Shown: positions 8,323 through 16,614 of the stretch, in pieces
Layout: every line of letters starts with the position of its first letter
Numbering within the stretch: the stretch's first letter is position 1
DNA from: CAZDWZ01 sp964509425
GTDB lineage: Bacteria > Bdellovibrionota_C > UBA2361 > SZUA-149 > CAZDWZ01
Length of the DNA stretch: 64,000 nt
Assembly: GCA_964509425.1 (NCBI GenBank)
Contig: CAZDWZ010000003.1
Location: 248,001 to 312,000 of the forward strand
Direction: 5' to 3'
Made by a program: the position numbers and the translations under genes
Notes under the pieces: generated by a model
What the model saw: the letters and a program-made list of their open reading frames with translations, nothing else
Told to the model about the DNA's origin: nothing
Databases searched by the model: none

Positions 8323-10293
8323 GTGAGTATTCCGGAACATATAATTGAAGAAATAAAAAGCCGGACAAGCATCAGCGAGATTGCCGCCGAATTCGTTCAG
8401 CTTCGTCGATCTGGTCAAAACCAAGTCGCACTCTGTCCCTTTCATTCGGAGAAGTCGCCGTCGTTTCATGTTCGTGAGGAACAGGCGAGCTTCCATTGTT
8501 TCGGCTGCGGAAAGCATGGGACCGTTTTCACGCTTCTCATGGAGCTTCGAGGAATGACATTTCCCGAAGCGGTGCGCTACCTCGGTGCGAAGCTTGGTAT
8601 CGAGATGCCGGACGAGACAAAGTCCGACAGAAGAGACGACGCAGAGAAGAAGCGGCGAGCATTGGCTCGAGCGATCTGTTCGTCCGCGACCGAAGTCTAT
8701 CGAGAGAGTCTCGCCCGTCTGCCTTCCGCCGGGAAGTACCTGGACGGACGTCGTATGTCCGCCGCCACTTTGGAGAAATTCCAAGTTGGTGCTGCTCCTG
8801 ATTCTTGGGAGTTCATTGCCAAGAGTCTCTGGGAGAAACTTCCGGAATTCGTCCGCGCCGGGACGGCTGAGCAGGAAATGCTTAAGCTGACAGAAGAGCT
8901 CGGATTGATTAAGCGCCGCGACGGAAGTGAAGCAGATTTTTTCGACGTCTTCCGGAACCGCATCATATTTCCCATCGCTCGGAGCGATGGGGCCTCAATC
9001 GCGTTCGGAGGCCGCATTATTCCGCCGAATGCGAATACCCGTGCGCCGAAATATTTGAACTCTTGCGAAAGTCTCCTCTACCAGAAGCGGCAAACGCTTT
9101 ATGGACTTCCACAGGCGATGCGAACTCTTCGTTCAAAAAAGCACGGGTTCGTCGTGGAAGGCTACATGGACGTGCTCGGACTTCATCAAGCCGGTGTTGA
9201 GAATGTGGTTGCGACGTGCGGCACTGCTGCTTCCGATCAACATGCCGCACTCCTCCGACGTTTCGTCGAACGAGTGACAATCGTGTTCGACGGAGATCCC
9301 GCGGGGAGAAAAGCGGCGGCGCAGGTGTTTGAAGTTTTCTTGAACAGCGGACTCGATTGCTACGTCGTTTCTCCGCCCGAAGGAGAAGATCCTGATACGC
9401 TCGCGCAGAAGCTCTCAACCGAAGAGCTTCACCAATATTTAGATCAAAAGAAACAGCCACTCTTCGAGCTCTACCTCGAAAATCTGATTCAGGAGTTTAC
9501 AGGAGGCGAAGCGTTATCTCCCGCGACCTCGGGAAAGGTTGCCACACGGCTCTCGCAGCTTTTTGGAAAGGTGAAAAATTCAGTGGAACGTGAGTTCCTT
9601 ATGCGCCGGAGTGCGGAAGAGCTCGGTGTGACAGTGAGCTCTCTGGAACATCTCATCCGTGAGGAGGCTTTGAGCGGGAGAAAAATCGTTCGTGCTTCGA
9701 ACGTGGATCGCGTGAGGCAGAATCCGCCGCCTGAGATGCCAAACCAATCACCCGCAAGTACATCTTCACGCCCCGCATCGCGGCGGAGCACCCCGGCGGC
9801 AGCCGACTCGAAGCGAAGAGTCTTAAAAGCCTACTATCAACAGCTCCTCATTGCGGTCGTCAGCGAACCATCACTCTCGACTGAGCTGCTGAGTTTGACC
9901 GCATTCTCCGAAGGAGGTCTTGAACTTCCGAAGAAGCTCGTCTCCTTTCTCGAGGCGGTCCAGAAGAAAAGCACCGGCGGTGAAGGGGGCGAGTGGGATC
10001 GGCCGTTCGACGGCGGGGTGACGGAAGAAGACCTTCGGCTGCTGCTCAATGAATATGGTTTTCCGGCGGAAGCCGTGATGCTCGAGGTAAAACAACAGAT
10101 GAGTTCCAGGGGATTTTCGGCGCAGGCGGTGGTTCGCACCGTCCCAGAGGTGGGTTCCCGGCATTCGCTAAAGACCGAGATAGAAAACCTCAAAGCGAAG
10201 CAATCGCAGGAGGGCGATGCGGAATATGCCCTCAAAATCGCTCAGGAAAAGCTCCAAAAGCGCCGCACTTTGGACAGGCTCAATCGTCCGTGA
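8323..10293 (+). CDS. dnaG: DNA primase
   Basis: The 656-residue primase that makes RNA primers at the replication fork. The N-terminal CHC2 zinc finger uses C38, H41, C59 and C62 (CPFHSEKSPSF ... HCFGCGKHG). The RNA-polymerase/TOPRIM core shows EGYMDV near residue 280 and DGDPAGRKA near 325, the metal-binding acidic residues. The C-terminal 200 residues are the poorly conserved helicase-binding part with a Pro/Ser-rich linker. The start is GTG; translation from it begins MSIPEHIIEEIK, which matches the usual primase N terminus. It lies directly upstream of rpoD, a common arrangement of the macromolecular synthesis cluster. Confidence 0.97.
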   Translation: MSIPEHIIEEIKSRTSISEIAAEFVQLRRSGQNQVALCPFHSEKSPSFHVREEQASFHCFGCGKHGTVFTLLMELRGMTFPEAVRYLGAKLGIEMPDETKSDRRDDAEKKRRALARAICSSATEVYRESLARLPSAGKYLDGRRMSAATLEKFQVGAAPDSWEFIAKSLWEKLPEFVRAGTAEQEMLKLTEELGLIKRRDGSEADFFDVFRNRIIFPIARSDGASIAFGGRIIPPNANTRAPKYLNSCESLLYQKRQTLYGLPQAMRTLRSKKHGFVVEGYMDVLGLHQAGVENVVATCGTAASDQHAALLRRFVERVTIVFDGDPAGRKAAAQVFEVFLNSGLDCYVVSPPEGEDPDTLAQKLSTEELHQYLDQKKQPLFELYLENLIQEFTGGEALSPATSGKVATRLSQLFGKVKNSVEREFLMRRSAEELGVTVSSLEHLIREEALSGRKIVRASNVDRVRQNPPPEMPNQSPASTSSRPASRRSTPAAADSKRRVLKAYYQQLLIAVVSEPSLSTELLSLTAFSEGGLELPKKLVSFLEAVQKKSTGGEGGEWDRPFDGGVTEEDLRLLLNEYGFPAEAVMLEVKQQMSSRGFSAQAVVRTVPEVGSRHSLKTEIENLKAKQSQEGDAEYALKIAQEKLQKRRTLDRLNRP

Positions 10294-10637
10294 TCAATGA
10301 ATTATTCGGAGTCAGGGGCTTGGCTTAAAACTCGGGTAATGAGAGATAAGCGAGTCCCGAATTTGGGGCTATCGCTCGGTGGTTACGACCGGTAGATTGC
10401 AGCCCCCTGTCGACACTGGTTTGAGCCGGGAGGGTTCTCCAAACCCAGCCTCTCGTCCGCAAATCGAAAGGCGGATCGGAGGGAGGTTGTTGGAGGATAT
10501 CACTTTCGTAACTATATGGAGTATCGAGGACAAGCTTCACTGCTTTCCAACATAACATCGGTGGGTCCGGATCGCGGGCTGAAAATTAAAGTGGTGAGTG
10601 TAAAAACTCGCGGCGCATTTGTGTTGTCTTAGAAAAT
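10294..10637. other. dnaG-rpoD intergenic region, 344 bp
   Basis: No gene. Contains short GC-rich inverted repeats such as GGTTT/AAACC around 10420-10446, and presumably an rpoD promoter. I could not pick a -35/-10 pair with good spacing. The length suggests rpoD has its own promoter rather than relying on read-through from dnaG. Confidence 0.4.
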
Positions 10638-12533
10638 ATGACGAAACGGACTGATAATACCAAATCTGGAAATCGACTCGGTGGTGATTCTGCGAAGAAA
10701 AAAGCTGCTCCGGGCGAATCATCCAACTCCAATGGCCGTGGACCGGCCGTAGCGGAGGGTGCCGGCCAAGATAGCGGTGGCGACGAGCCGATCGAAGAAC
10801 TCTTCGGAATGCTCGGAGATGCTGAGATCGATCCCATTGAAGAGGAAGCAACCGAGGAAGAGGCGGCTCCTGAAAGAATTCGTATAACCGAGACTGAGGG
10901 CGAGGCCTATCCTGATGCTTCCGTGGTTACGACGGGAGTCGGAAGAGGCAGCGATCCGGTCCGAATGTATCTTCGTGAGATGGGAGGAGTTAGTCTTCTC
11001 ACTCGCGAAGGCGAAGTGGTCATCGCGAAGCGAATCGAAGAAGGTCAATTCGAAGTAAAACGTGAGCTCCATCGCGCTCCAGAAGCGCTTGCCTATATTC
11101 TTGAACTCGCTGATCTCCTAAAAGATGATCAGATCCGCATTCGTGATCTCTTCGGAGACGAAGATACAAGCGCGAACCCGGAAGAGATCGAAGAAGAGGA
11201 AGAAGAGGAAATCGAGGAGCCGACGGACGACGAAGGAAAGTCATCTGACGGGGCTGACGAGAAGACTCCTCAAATTTCTGTTCACGAGGAAGAAGCGAAG
11301 AAGAACTTCTTCAAAAAGACTGCTCTCATTAAACGCCATCACAAGAGCATTCAGGACGCATTCTTGCTCGTTCGCAAATCGGCAAAGGGCGGGAAAGCGT
11401 ACCAAGAGAATCTCAAGAAGTACGAAAAGCTGCGTGACAAGTCCGTTGAGAAGTTCGAAGAGCTCCAGCTCGCCGCGAAGCACGAAGAGGCGATCATCGT
11501 GCGCCTCCGAGCTCACCGGGAAAGTCTCCTCGGCGCGAAGAAGTCTCTTGAGCTCGTGCAGCGCCAAACCGGCCGCCCCCTCAACGAGTTGTATGAAGCC
11601 GCTGATGAGATCCAAGGCGACGATCAGCTCGCATTCAAACGGGTTTGCCGGCGGCTGAAACTCAAGGCTACGGAAGCTCGAGATGTCGCGGACGCGCTTC
11701 TTGCCGCGCGGAAAAGCGTACAAGCCCTCGAGCAAGCTACGACGATGGAAGCCGCTGAGCTTGAGCGCAGCGTTCTCGCTATCGATCGTTCTGAGCGGAA
11801 AGTTCAAAACGCCAAGCAAGAGCTTGTCGAAGCCAACCTCAGGTTGGTTGTATCGCTCGCGAAGAAATACACGAATCGCGGCCTACAGTTCCTCGACCTC
11901 ATTCAGGAAGGGAACATCGGCCTGATGAAAGCGGTCGACAAATTCGAATATCAACGTGGTTACAAATTCTCCACGTATGCCACGTGGTGGATACGACAGG
12001 CGATCACGCGCGCTATTGCCGACCAGGCACGAACGATTCGTATTCCAGTTCACATGATCGAGACGATTAACAAGCTCGTTCGAGTGACGCGATACCTCGT
12101 TCAGGAATTCGGCCGAGAACCGCTGCCCGAAGAGATTGCTGAGCGGATGGACATCTCGGTCGAGAAGGTTCGGAAGGTCATCAAGATTGCGAAGGAGCCG
12201 ATATCACTCGAAACACCAATCGGAGATGACGCTGATAGCCATCTCGGCGACTTCATTGAAGACAAGCGGATCGTCTCGCCATCGGACGCAGTTGAGAATC
12301 TAAATCTGCAAGAACAGACGCGCCGCGTTCTCGGCACTCTGACTCCGAGAGAAGAGAAAGTTCTCCGGATGCGTTTCGGGATAGGAGAAAGAAGCGATCA
12401 TACTCTCGAAGAAGTGGGAAAAAGCTTTGACGTTACGCGAGAACGGATTCGGCAGATTGAAGCGAAGGCGCTTCGAAAGCTTCGTCATCCGAGCCGCTTG
12501 AAGAAGCTGAAAAGCTTAGTCGAGAAGATTTAG
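10638..12533 (+). CDS. rpoD: Primary sigma factor RpoD (sigma-70)
   Basis: A 631-residue housekeeping sigma factor. The first 110 residues are disordered and acidic. Region 1.2 is DPVRMYLREMGGVSLLTREGE (about residue 112). A long non-conserved region follows, including a Glu-rich run near 178-200 and a charged helical stretch. Regions 2.1-2.4 are NLRLVVSLAKKYTNRGLQFLDLIQEGNIGLMKAVDKFEYQRGYKFSTYATWWIRQAI. Region 3 and region 4 follow, with the helix-turn-helix TLEEVGKSFDVTRERIRQIEAKALRKLR. Group 1 length and the perfect region 2.3/2.4 identify it as the primary factor. A strong hairpin lies just after the stop. Confidence 0.98.
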   Translation: MTKRTDNTKSGNRLGGDSAKKKAAPGESSNSNGRGPAVAEGAGQDSGGDEPIEELFGMLGDAEIDPIEEEATEEEAAPERIRITETEGEAYPDASVVTTGVGRGSDPVRMYLREMGGVSLLTREGEVVIAKRIEEGQFEVKRELHRAPEALAYILELADLLKDDQIRIRDLFGDEDTSANPEEIEEEEEEEIEEPTDDEGKSSDGADEKTPQISVHEEEAKKNFFKKTALIKRHHKSIQDAFLLVRKSAKGGKAYQENLKKYEKLRDKSVEKFEELQLAAKHEEAIIVRLRAHRESLLGAKKSLELVQRQTGRPLNELYEAADEIQGDDQLAFKRVCRRLKLKATEARDVADALLAARKSVQALEQATTMEAAELERSVLAIDRSERKVQNAKQELVEANLRLVVSLAKKYTNRGLQFLDLIQEGNIGLMKAVDKFEYQRGYKFSTYATWWIRQAITRAIADQARTIRIPVHMIETINKLVRVTRYLVQEFGREPLPEEIAERMDISVEKVRKVIKIAKEPISLETPIGDDADSHLGDFIEDKRIVSPSDAVENLNLQEQTRRVLGTLTPREEKVLRMRFGIGERSDHTLEEVGKSFDVTRERIRQIEAKALRKLRHPSRLKKLKSLVEKI

Positions 12534-12541
12534 TCGTTCTA

Positions 12542-12592
12542 GTGCCGCCTCGGCAAAATCAACTACCAAAGGTAGTTGATTTTGTGCGGCAC
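12542..12592 (+). terminator. Two-tier hairpin after rpoD
   Basis: A perfect 13-bp stem (12555-12567 with 12571-12583, loop AAA) sits inside a second 7-bp stem, GTGCCGC (12542-12548) with GCGGCAC (12586-12592). It begins eight bases after the rpoD stop codon. No T-run follows, so it is either a factor-dependent terminator or a 3'-end stabiliser. Confidence 0.75.
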
Positions 12593-12704
12593 GCGAGGCG
12601 AAGCCGAGCCAGGAAATGCCTAGCGCTCGGTTCGTCACGGGAAGACAGTGCAAGGCGCAGTTTGGTAGATTATTTCCTGAACGGAGCGCTAGTCTCATGT
12701 TCAC

Positions 12705-12778
12705 GGCCTCATAGCTCAGTTGGTTAGAGCACCCGGCTCATAACCGGAGGGTCCCAGGTTCAAGTCCTGGTGGGGCCA
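12705..12778 (+). tRNA. tRNA with CAU anticodon (elongator Met or Ile2)
   Basis: A 74-nt cloverleaf with a 7-bp acceptor (GGCCTCA/TGGGGCC, one T-G pair), a 4-bp D stem GCTC/GAGC, a CTCATAA anticodon loop, and a CCAGG/CCTGG T stem. The discriminator is A and CCA is not encoded. G1-C72 excludes the initiator. The anticodon alone cannot separate elongator tRNA-Met from the tRNA-Ile whose C34 is converted to lysidine. The GGCC acceptor start and the TTCAAGTCC T-arm resemble Ile2. Position 27-43 is a C-A mismatch at the top of the anticodon stem. Confidence 0.93.
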
Positions 12779-12816
12779 TTTTCAATTTCATAAAGCGTTC
12801 ACGCGCGACTGCGTTT

Positions 12817-13293
12817 TCAGCTTTGTTCCCGATCGGGGATGAGGAAGATGACGGCAAGGAGTGCGAGCAGCGCGAGACACATCAGCTGATAGTTGGCTCG
12901 AAAAAAAACGAGGACTCCGTACGAGAGCCCGATCGTTATGAACCAGTGAGCAAAGGTTTCTAACCCGTGCGCATGAGTCGGTGATGGCGATTCCAAGGCT
13001 TCAAAAATAACGAACGTCAGTATTAACCCCAACATGAATCCGCCGAGAGAAACCGCTCGGAGAATTCGTCTTGAGCTTTGAAGGCGAGCGTCGTTTCCAA
13101 TCGCCAGGCTCGAGCAGCCCGGAATTGCCGCAAGCCCGGTTCCTGAAATAATCGATGTGCAGATCCGCAATCCGAGATTGCCTTCGTGATTGCTGAAGAG
13201 GCACCACGGGATAAGAACCGACACTGCGTGGATGCAAGCTGGAACCATCAAGAAACCAACCGACAGAAAAATTATGCGTCGAAGATGAACCAC
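12817..13293 (-). CDS. Hypothetical membrane protein
   Basis: A 158-residue protein with about four to five hydrophobic segments (near 5-30, 42-60, 78-99, 112-128, 132-152). His-rich SPTHAHGLETFAHW lies in the loop before the fourth segment, a possible metal-binding patch but unproven. I do not recognise the family. It runs towards the tRNA gene on the opposite strand and is divergent from the zinc-ribbon gene. Confidence 0.55.
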   Translation of the reverse strand: MVHLRRIIFLSVGFLMVPACIHAVSVLIPWCLFSNHEGNLGLRICTSIISGTGLAAIPGCSSLAIGNDARLQSSRRILRAVSLGGFMLGLILTFVIFEALESPSPTHAHGLETFAHWFITIGLSYGVLVFFRANYQLMCLALLALLAVIFLIPDREQS

Positions 13294-13629
13294 AATTACC
13301 TCCTGTCCGCGCTCAATTGAACACCACGTTCACGAACGCGTGACTCAACTCTTTGTTATGAATTCACCAAACACAGTTCGACTTCGAGGGTTCACAGTTT
13401 TCAAATCTCGGCCCCCGGCAACAAACTGCAGGCGGATGGAAATTACGGATTGACCGCCTCTGGCCGACCTTTGAACCGGGAACGGAGAGATCGTCAAAGC
13501 TCGGTTATAGACTCGAGCTTAATTACCTCGGCAATCACTGTAGATTCGCGTCGGGAGTAAATCCTTGAACATGCGGTGGGAAAGGAGCATAACCGCCAGA
13601 CGAATATTCGGGGTAGTGGCGGAGAGACG
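13294..13629. other. Intergenic, 336 bp, between divergent genes
   Basis: The region between a minus-strand membrane protein and the plus-strand zinc-ribbon gene. An in-frame extension of the latter back to 13576 exists but has no ribosome-binding site. I see no RNA gene or repeat here. Confidence 0.4.
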
Positions 13630-14397
13630 ATGAACGAAGTCAGTTCGATATTAGTCGCGTTGTCCTGTTTGGACGCAGAGATCACTGCGTTCGACATGAA
13701 GGAAAAGGCAATCCTCTCGGAGCGCCAGAAATTTGCGACTGAGGTGAAACAGCTTGAGCAAGCGCTAGCTCAGGTTGGAGCGTCACATGCAGCCGCAACC
13801 GAACGTCAAGCTGCCGAAGAGGCCAAACTCAGAGACGAACAGCGAAAAATCGTCGAGCGCCGAAAACAACTCAGCGCACTCGGCGGTTCAAAATCCGCGC
13901 GACTCCTCGAGCGAGAGGTTGATGTTGCCGGTCGCGCGATCGTCCAGCTCGAGGCGAAAGTCGTTGCAACGCTCGAAGAAGTTGAGAAACTTGACCGCAA
14001 ACGTCAAGAAACCCAATTGAATCTTGAAGTGAAGCAGCAAGAGAAAGACACTCTTGAGCCGGGCTGGGCTGATACTCTCGCAACCGTTAAGGAAAGCGTC
14101 ACCTCCAAGAAAAAGGAACGGGAGGCGAATCTGCTGCTTCTCACTCCGCCGATTCGTCAAACATACACCCGAGTCGGATCGCGTTATCCCGGAAGCGCCG
14201 TTGCAAGAGCCGAGGGTGGCTCATGCAAGGCTTGTTTTCGTGCCTTGCCTGCGCAGGTGTTCAACTCAGTCTTGATGGGGAAGGAATTGGTTCAGTGCCC
14301 AGGCTGCAGTCGAATCCTTGTTTCGTCGGAACTCTTTCCACCGAAGGATGGAGCCGAAGCAAGCAAGCCTGCAGCTGTGGTTGCCGACGCGGCGTAG
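13630..14397 (+). CDS. Coiled-coil C4 zinc-ribbon protein (COG1579-like)
   Basis: A 255-residue protein with an almost continuous coiled coil (residues about 10-170, Lys/Glu/Gln-rich) followed by a zinc ribbon, CKACFRALPAQVF ... QCPGCSRIL. This is the layout of the bacterial zf-RING_7/CT398-like family, which is often encoded beside housekeeping genes and thought to bind nucleic acid or secretion components; its exact role is unsettled. The ATG at 13630 is chosen because GGAGAG lies six bases upstream; the longer in-frame start at 13576 lacks one. A Pro/Ala tail follows the ribbon. It precedes the pyrimidine operon, separated by its 640-bp leader. Confidence 0.85.
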   Translation: MNEVSSILVALSCLDAEITAFDMKEKAILSERQKFATEVKQLEQALAQVGASHAAATERQAAEEAKLRDEQRKIVERRKQLSALGGSKSARLLEREVDVAGRAIVQLEAKVVATLEEVEKLDRKRQETQLNLEVKQQEKDTLEPGWADTLATVKESVTSKKKEREANLLLLTPPIRQTYTRVGSRYPGSAVARAEGGSCKACFRALPAQVFNSVLMGKELVQCPGCSRILVSSELFPPKDGAEASKPAAVVADAA

Positions 14398-14592
14398 GAA
14401 ACTCTCGTCCAGTCCGCTACCGGCGAGAGACTTCGCCGCGGGACTGAGAAGATGCTCATTTCGTTCAGCCGGAGTCATCGACGCAGACGTGACACCGCGG
14501 CGAGCTCAAAAAAGCAAAAACAATTTAATATTCTAATCGATAGAGCGGAAAAGTTTATCTGGATTTTTCAGCTGACAGCTCGGGCGCGCCGC

Positions 14593-14621
14593 TTGCAACT
14601 TATGAATGAAATACATATTAT
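14593..14621 (+). promoter_or_regulatory. Candidate sigma-70 promoter of the pyr operon
   Basis: TTGCAA (14593-14598) and TATTAT (14616-14621) are separated by exactly 17 bases, in an otherwise GC-richer stretch. A start near 14628 would give a leader of about 410 nt and place the PyrR-binding loop about 60-80 nt into the transcript. Confidence 0.6.
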
Positions 14622-14683
14622 TCATTGGCTGCAGTGATGAAAGTCGAAAGCGTCCCGATTCACTGAAGCATAACAAGGACTTC

Positions 14684-14720
14684 TACCTTTTAACCCGGTC
14701 CCGAGAGGCCAGGAAGGGTG
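14684..14720 (+). promoter_or_regulatory. PyrR-binding RNA loop in the pyr leader
   Basis: The core TCCCGAGAGG (14699-14708) fits the PyrR recognition consensus UCCNGNGAGG exactly. It is flanked by GG/CC pairs and by an outer CCTT ... AAGG stem, as in the known PyrR element. In characterised bacteria, PyrR with UMP binds this anti-antiterminator and lets a downstream terminator form. The regulator itself is the first gene of this operon, so autogenous feedback by UMP is the natural reading. I could not identify a clean T-tailed terminator after it. Confidence 0.85.
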
Positions 14721-14860
14721 GTGAAAATGCAAAAAACGCTTCCACATCTGCTCGCGGGACTCCGCCCGAACCTGCCAACCGGCACTGCATTTGCTTCTTC
14801 CTTCAATCTTTTCTCAGCTTTTCGAAGAAAATTTCTTGAAACGGCAGGCTTCTTTTTCAC

Positions 14861-14935
14861 TGCCTTCTCACAGCGCATTTCGTCACAGTGCATTCCGATA
14901 CGGTGCTTTCCGATACGGTGCATTCCGTCACTCGT
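14861..14935 (+). repeat. 15-bp tandem repeat in the pyr leader, four to five copies
   Basis: Units at 14876, 14891, 14906 and 14921 follow the pattern CATTCCGATACGGTG with a few changes. A degenerate fifth copy covers 14861-14875. The array lies between the PyrR loop and pyrR. Fifteen is a multiple of three, so one frame reads a five-residue repeat, but no ribosome-binding site supports translation. Confidence 0.8.
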
Positions 14936-15039
14936 CTGCTCCGTGCGAGTCGGGTTGCACAAATTTTCTTATCTTTCGGCGATTTGTTCGCCGCTTACTT
15001 TTTATCCATCAGCTTCGGCATTAACTGTTGGTTCTCTCT

Positions 15040-15633
15040 ATGACTGATACGACTCAGAAAGCTTCCTTGATCAAAGAACGCGAAATCGGCCCTGATTGGG
15101 TGCAGGTGATGGATCCGGAGTTGGTCCGGCGCTCGGTCGCCAGAATCTCTCACGAGATACTCGAGCGAAACGGCGGCGCGGGCCGCATCGGGCTCGTCGG
15201 CATCCGGACGCGTGGTGAGTTCCTCGCTCAGCGGATTCAGCATCAGCTCGAAGTTATCGAAGGGAAGAAGGTTCCGCTCGGTGTTGTCGATATCACTCTC
15301 TACAGGGATGACCTCTCGAAGAGCGCTGAGCAGCCTCTCGTGCGCGGAACTCATCTTCCGTTTAACCTCGACAAGCTTGCCATCATTCTCATCGACGACG
15401 TGCTGTTCACGGGGCGAACGGTGAGAGCCGCCCTGGATGCACTAATTGATTTCGGACGGCCACAATCAATTCAGCTTGCTGTGTTGTGTGACCGCGGGCA
15501 TCGCGAGCTTCCAATTCGCGCCGATTATGTGGGCAAGAATATCCCAACCAGCCGTTCGCAGTCGGTCGAAGTTTGCTTGGCCGAGCGGGACGGAATCGAC
15601 GCTGTCTATGTGCATGAGAGGAAGAAGAAGTAA
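15040..15633 (+). CDS. pyrR: Bifunctional PyrR: pyr operon attenuator and uracil phosphoribosyltransferase
   Basis: A 197-residue RNA-binding regulator of pyrimidine genes that also has uracil phosphoribosyltransferase ability in studied relatives. The PRPP-binding loop is LIDDVLFTGRTVRAA, and other near-invariant blocks are VGIRTRGEFLAQRI, DITLYRDDLS, and CDRGHRELPIRADYVGKNIPTSRSQ, the basic surface that contacts RNA. I start at the ATG at 15040, because the homologous part begins about 20 residues later and the upstream TTG (15028) has no ribosome-binding site. First gene of the operon, preceded by a matching RNA target. The N terminus is about 20 residues longer than the Bacillus protein. 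Confidence 0.96.
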   Translation: MTDTTQKASLIKEREIGPDWVQVMDPELVRRSVARISHEILERNGGAGRIGLVGIRTRGEFLAQRIQHQLEVIEGKKVPLGVVDITLYRDDLSKSAEQPLVRGTHLPFNLDKLAIILIDDVLFTGRTVRAALDALIDFGRPQSIQLAVLCDRGHRELPIRADYVGKNIPTSRSQSVEVCLAERDGIDAVYVHERKKK

Positions 15634-15648
15634 CTACGGAGCATCGGT

Positions 15649-16614
15649 ATGCTAGTCGGACCACATCTTCTTGGAATCGCCGGCCTGACCAAAGAGCAGG
15701 CTGAATTCTATATCGAGAATGCGGAACAGTTCGTTGAAGTCAGTGAACGTGACGTCAAAAAGGTTCCGACCCTTCGAGGGAAGACGGTCGTAAATCTTTT
15801 TCTGGAACCTTCGACGCGGACTCGCAGCAGCTTCGAAATCGCCGGCAAGCGTTTAAGTGCCGATGTAATCAACGTGTCTGGAAGCTCAAGCAGCACGACG
15901 AAGGGCGAGACTCTGATCGATACTGCAAGGACTCTGCAAGCGATGCGGCCGGACGTCATCGTCATGCGGCATTCATCGAGTGGCGCGTGCCATCTTCTCG
16001 CGAGAGAGGTTCCAAACGCTTCTATTGTGAATGCCGGGGATGGTTTGCATGAGCACCCCACGCAAGCGTTCCTCGACGCGCTTACTATCCGGCAAGCACT
16101 CGGCCGACTTACGAATCTCACGATTACTCTCGTGGGAGATGTGTTGCGAAGCCGAGTCGCTCGTTCAAACATCCTGCTTCACCGACTCTTCGGAAACACA
16201 GTCCGTATCGTCGCTCCGCCTACATTGGCGGTTCCTGAATTCCAGGAGTTCGGATGCGAGGTGTACCACGAGATGGGACCAGCGCTTGAAGGGGCAGACG
16301 TGGTGATGTCGCTTCGAATGAAGCACGAATATTTGAAAGATCACTTCGTCCCCAACCTCGATGAATACACTCGCCGCTTTTATATTTCGGAGAGAATCCT
16401 CGCAAAGCATGCCCCGAATTGTGTGGTGCTCGCTCCAGGACCGTTTATTCGTGGAACGGAAATTGATTCCGGGGTTATTGACGGTCCGCGTTCATTGTAT
16501 TCGCGTCAGGTCACAAACGGTGTCGCGGTAAGAATGGCGGTGCTGTTTCTTCTCTGTGCTGAGAACGCGCAAGAGGAGGACGCCGCGCTTCGTCTCTCTC
16601 AGGAGGTAGCATGA
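15649..16614 (+). CDS. pyrB: Aspartate carbamoyltransferase catalytic subunit
   Basis: 321 residues; joins carbamoyl phosphate and aspartate to N-carbamoyl-aspartate, the committed step of UMP synthesis. The carbamoyl-phosphate motif FLEPSTRTRSSFE is at about residues 52-64, the lysine loop SSSSTTKGETLIDT follows at about 77-91, and HEHPTQAFLDALT at about 127-139. LAPGPFIRGTEI near 262-273 contributes aspartate binding. GGAG lies eight bases before the ATG. No regulatory pyrI gene is nearby; control seems to be through PyrR. Overlaps pyrC by ATGA. Confidence 0.97.
   Translation: MLVGPHLLGIAGLTKEQAEFYIENAEQFVEVSERDVKKVPTLRGKTVVNLFLEPSTRTRSSFEIAGKRLSADVINVSGSSSSTTKGETLIDTARTLQAMRPDVIVMRHSSSGACHLLAREVPNASIVNAGDGLHEHPTQAFLDALTIRQALGRLTNLTITLVGDVLRSRVARSNILLHRLFGNTVRIVAPPTLAVPEFQEFGCEVYHEMGPALEGADVVMSLRMKHEYLKDHFVPNLDEYTRRFYISERILAKHAPNCVVLAPGPFIRGTEIDSGVIDGPRSLYSRQVTNGVAVRMAVLFLLCAENAQEEDAALRLSQEVA

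Noticed and set aside
8137..8784. 215-codon frame antisense to dnaG
   Set aside because: It overlaps a certain primase gene, has no domain or ribosome-binding site, and its composition follows from the opposite strand.
14861..14935. CRISPR-like array from the 15-bp repeats
   Set aside because: The units are contiguous with no spacers, and no cas genes are in the window.
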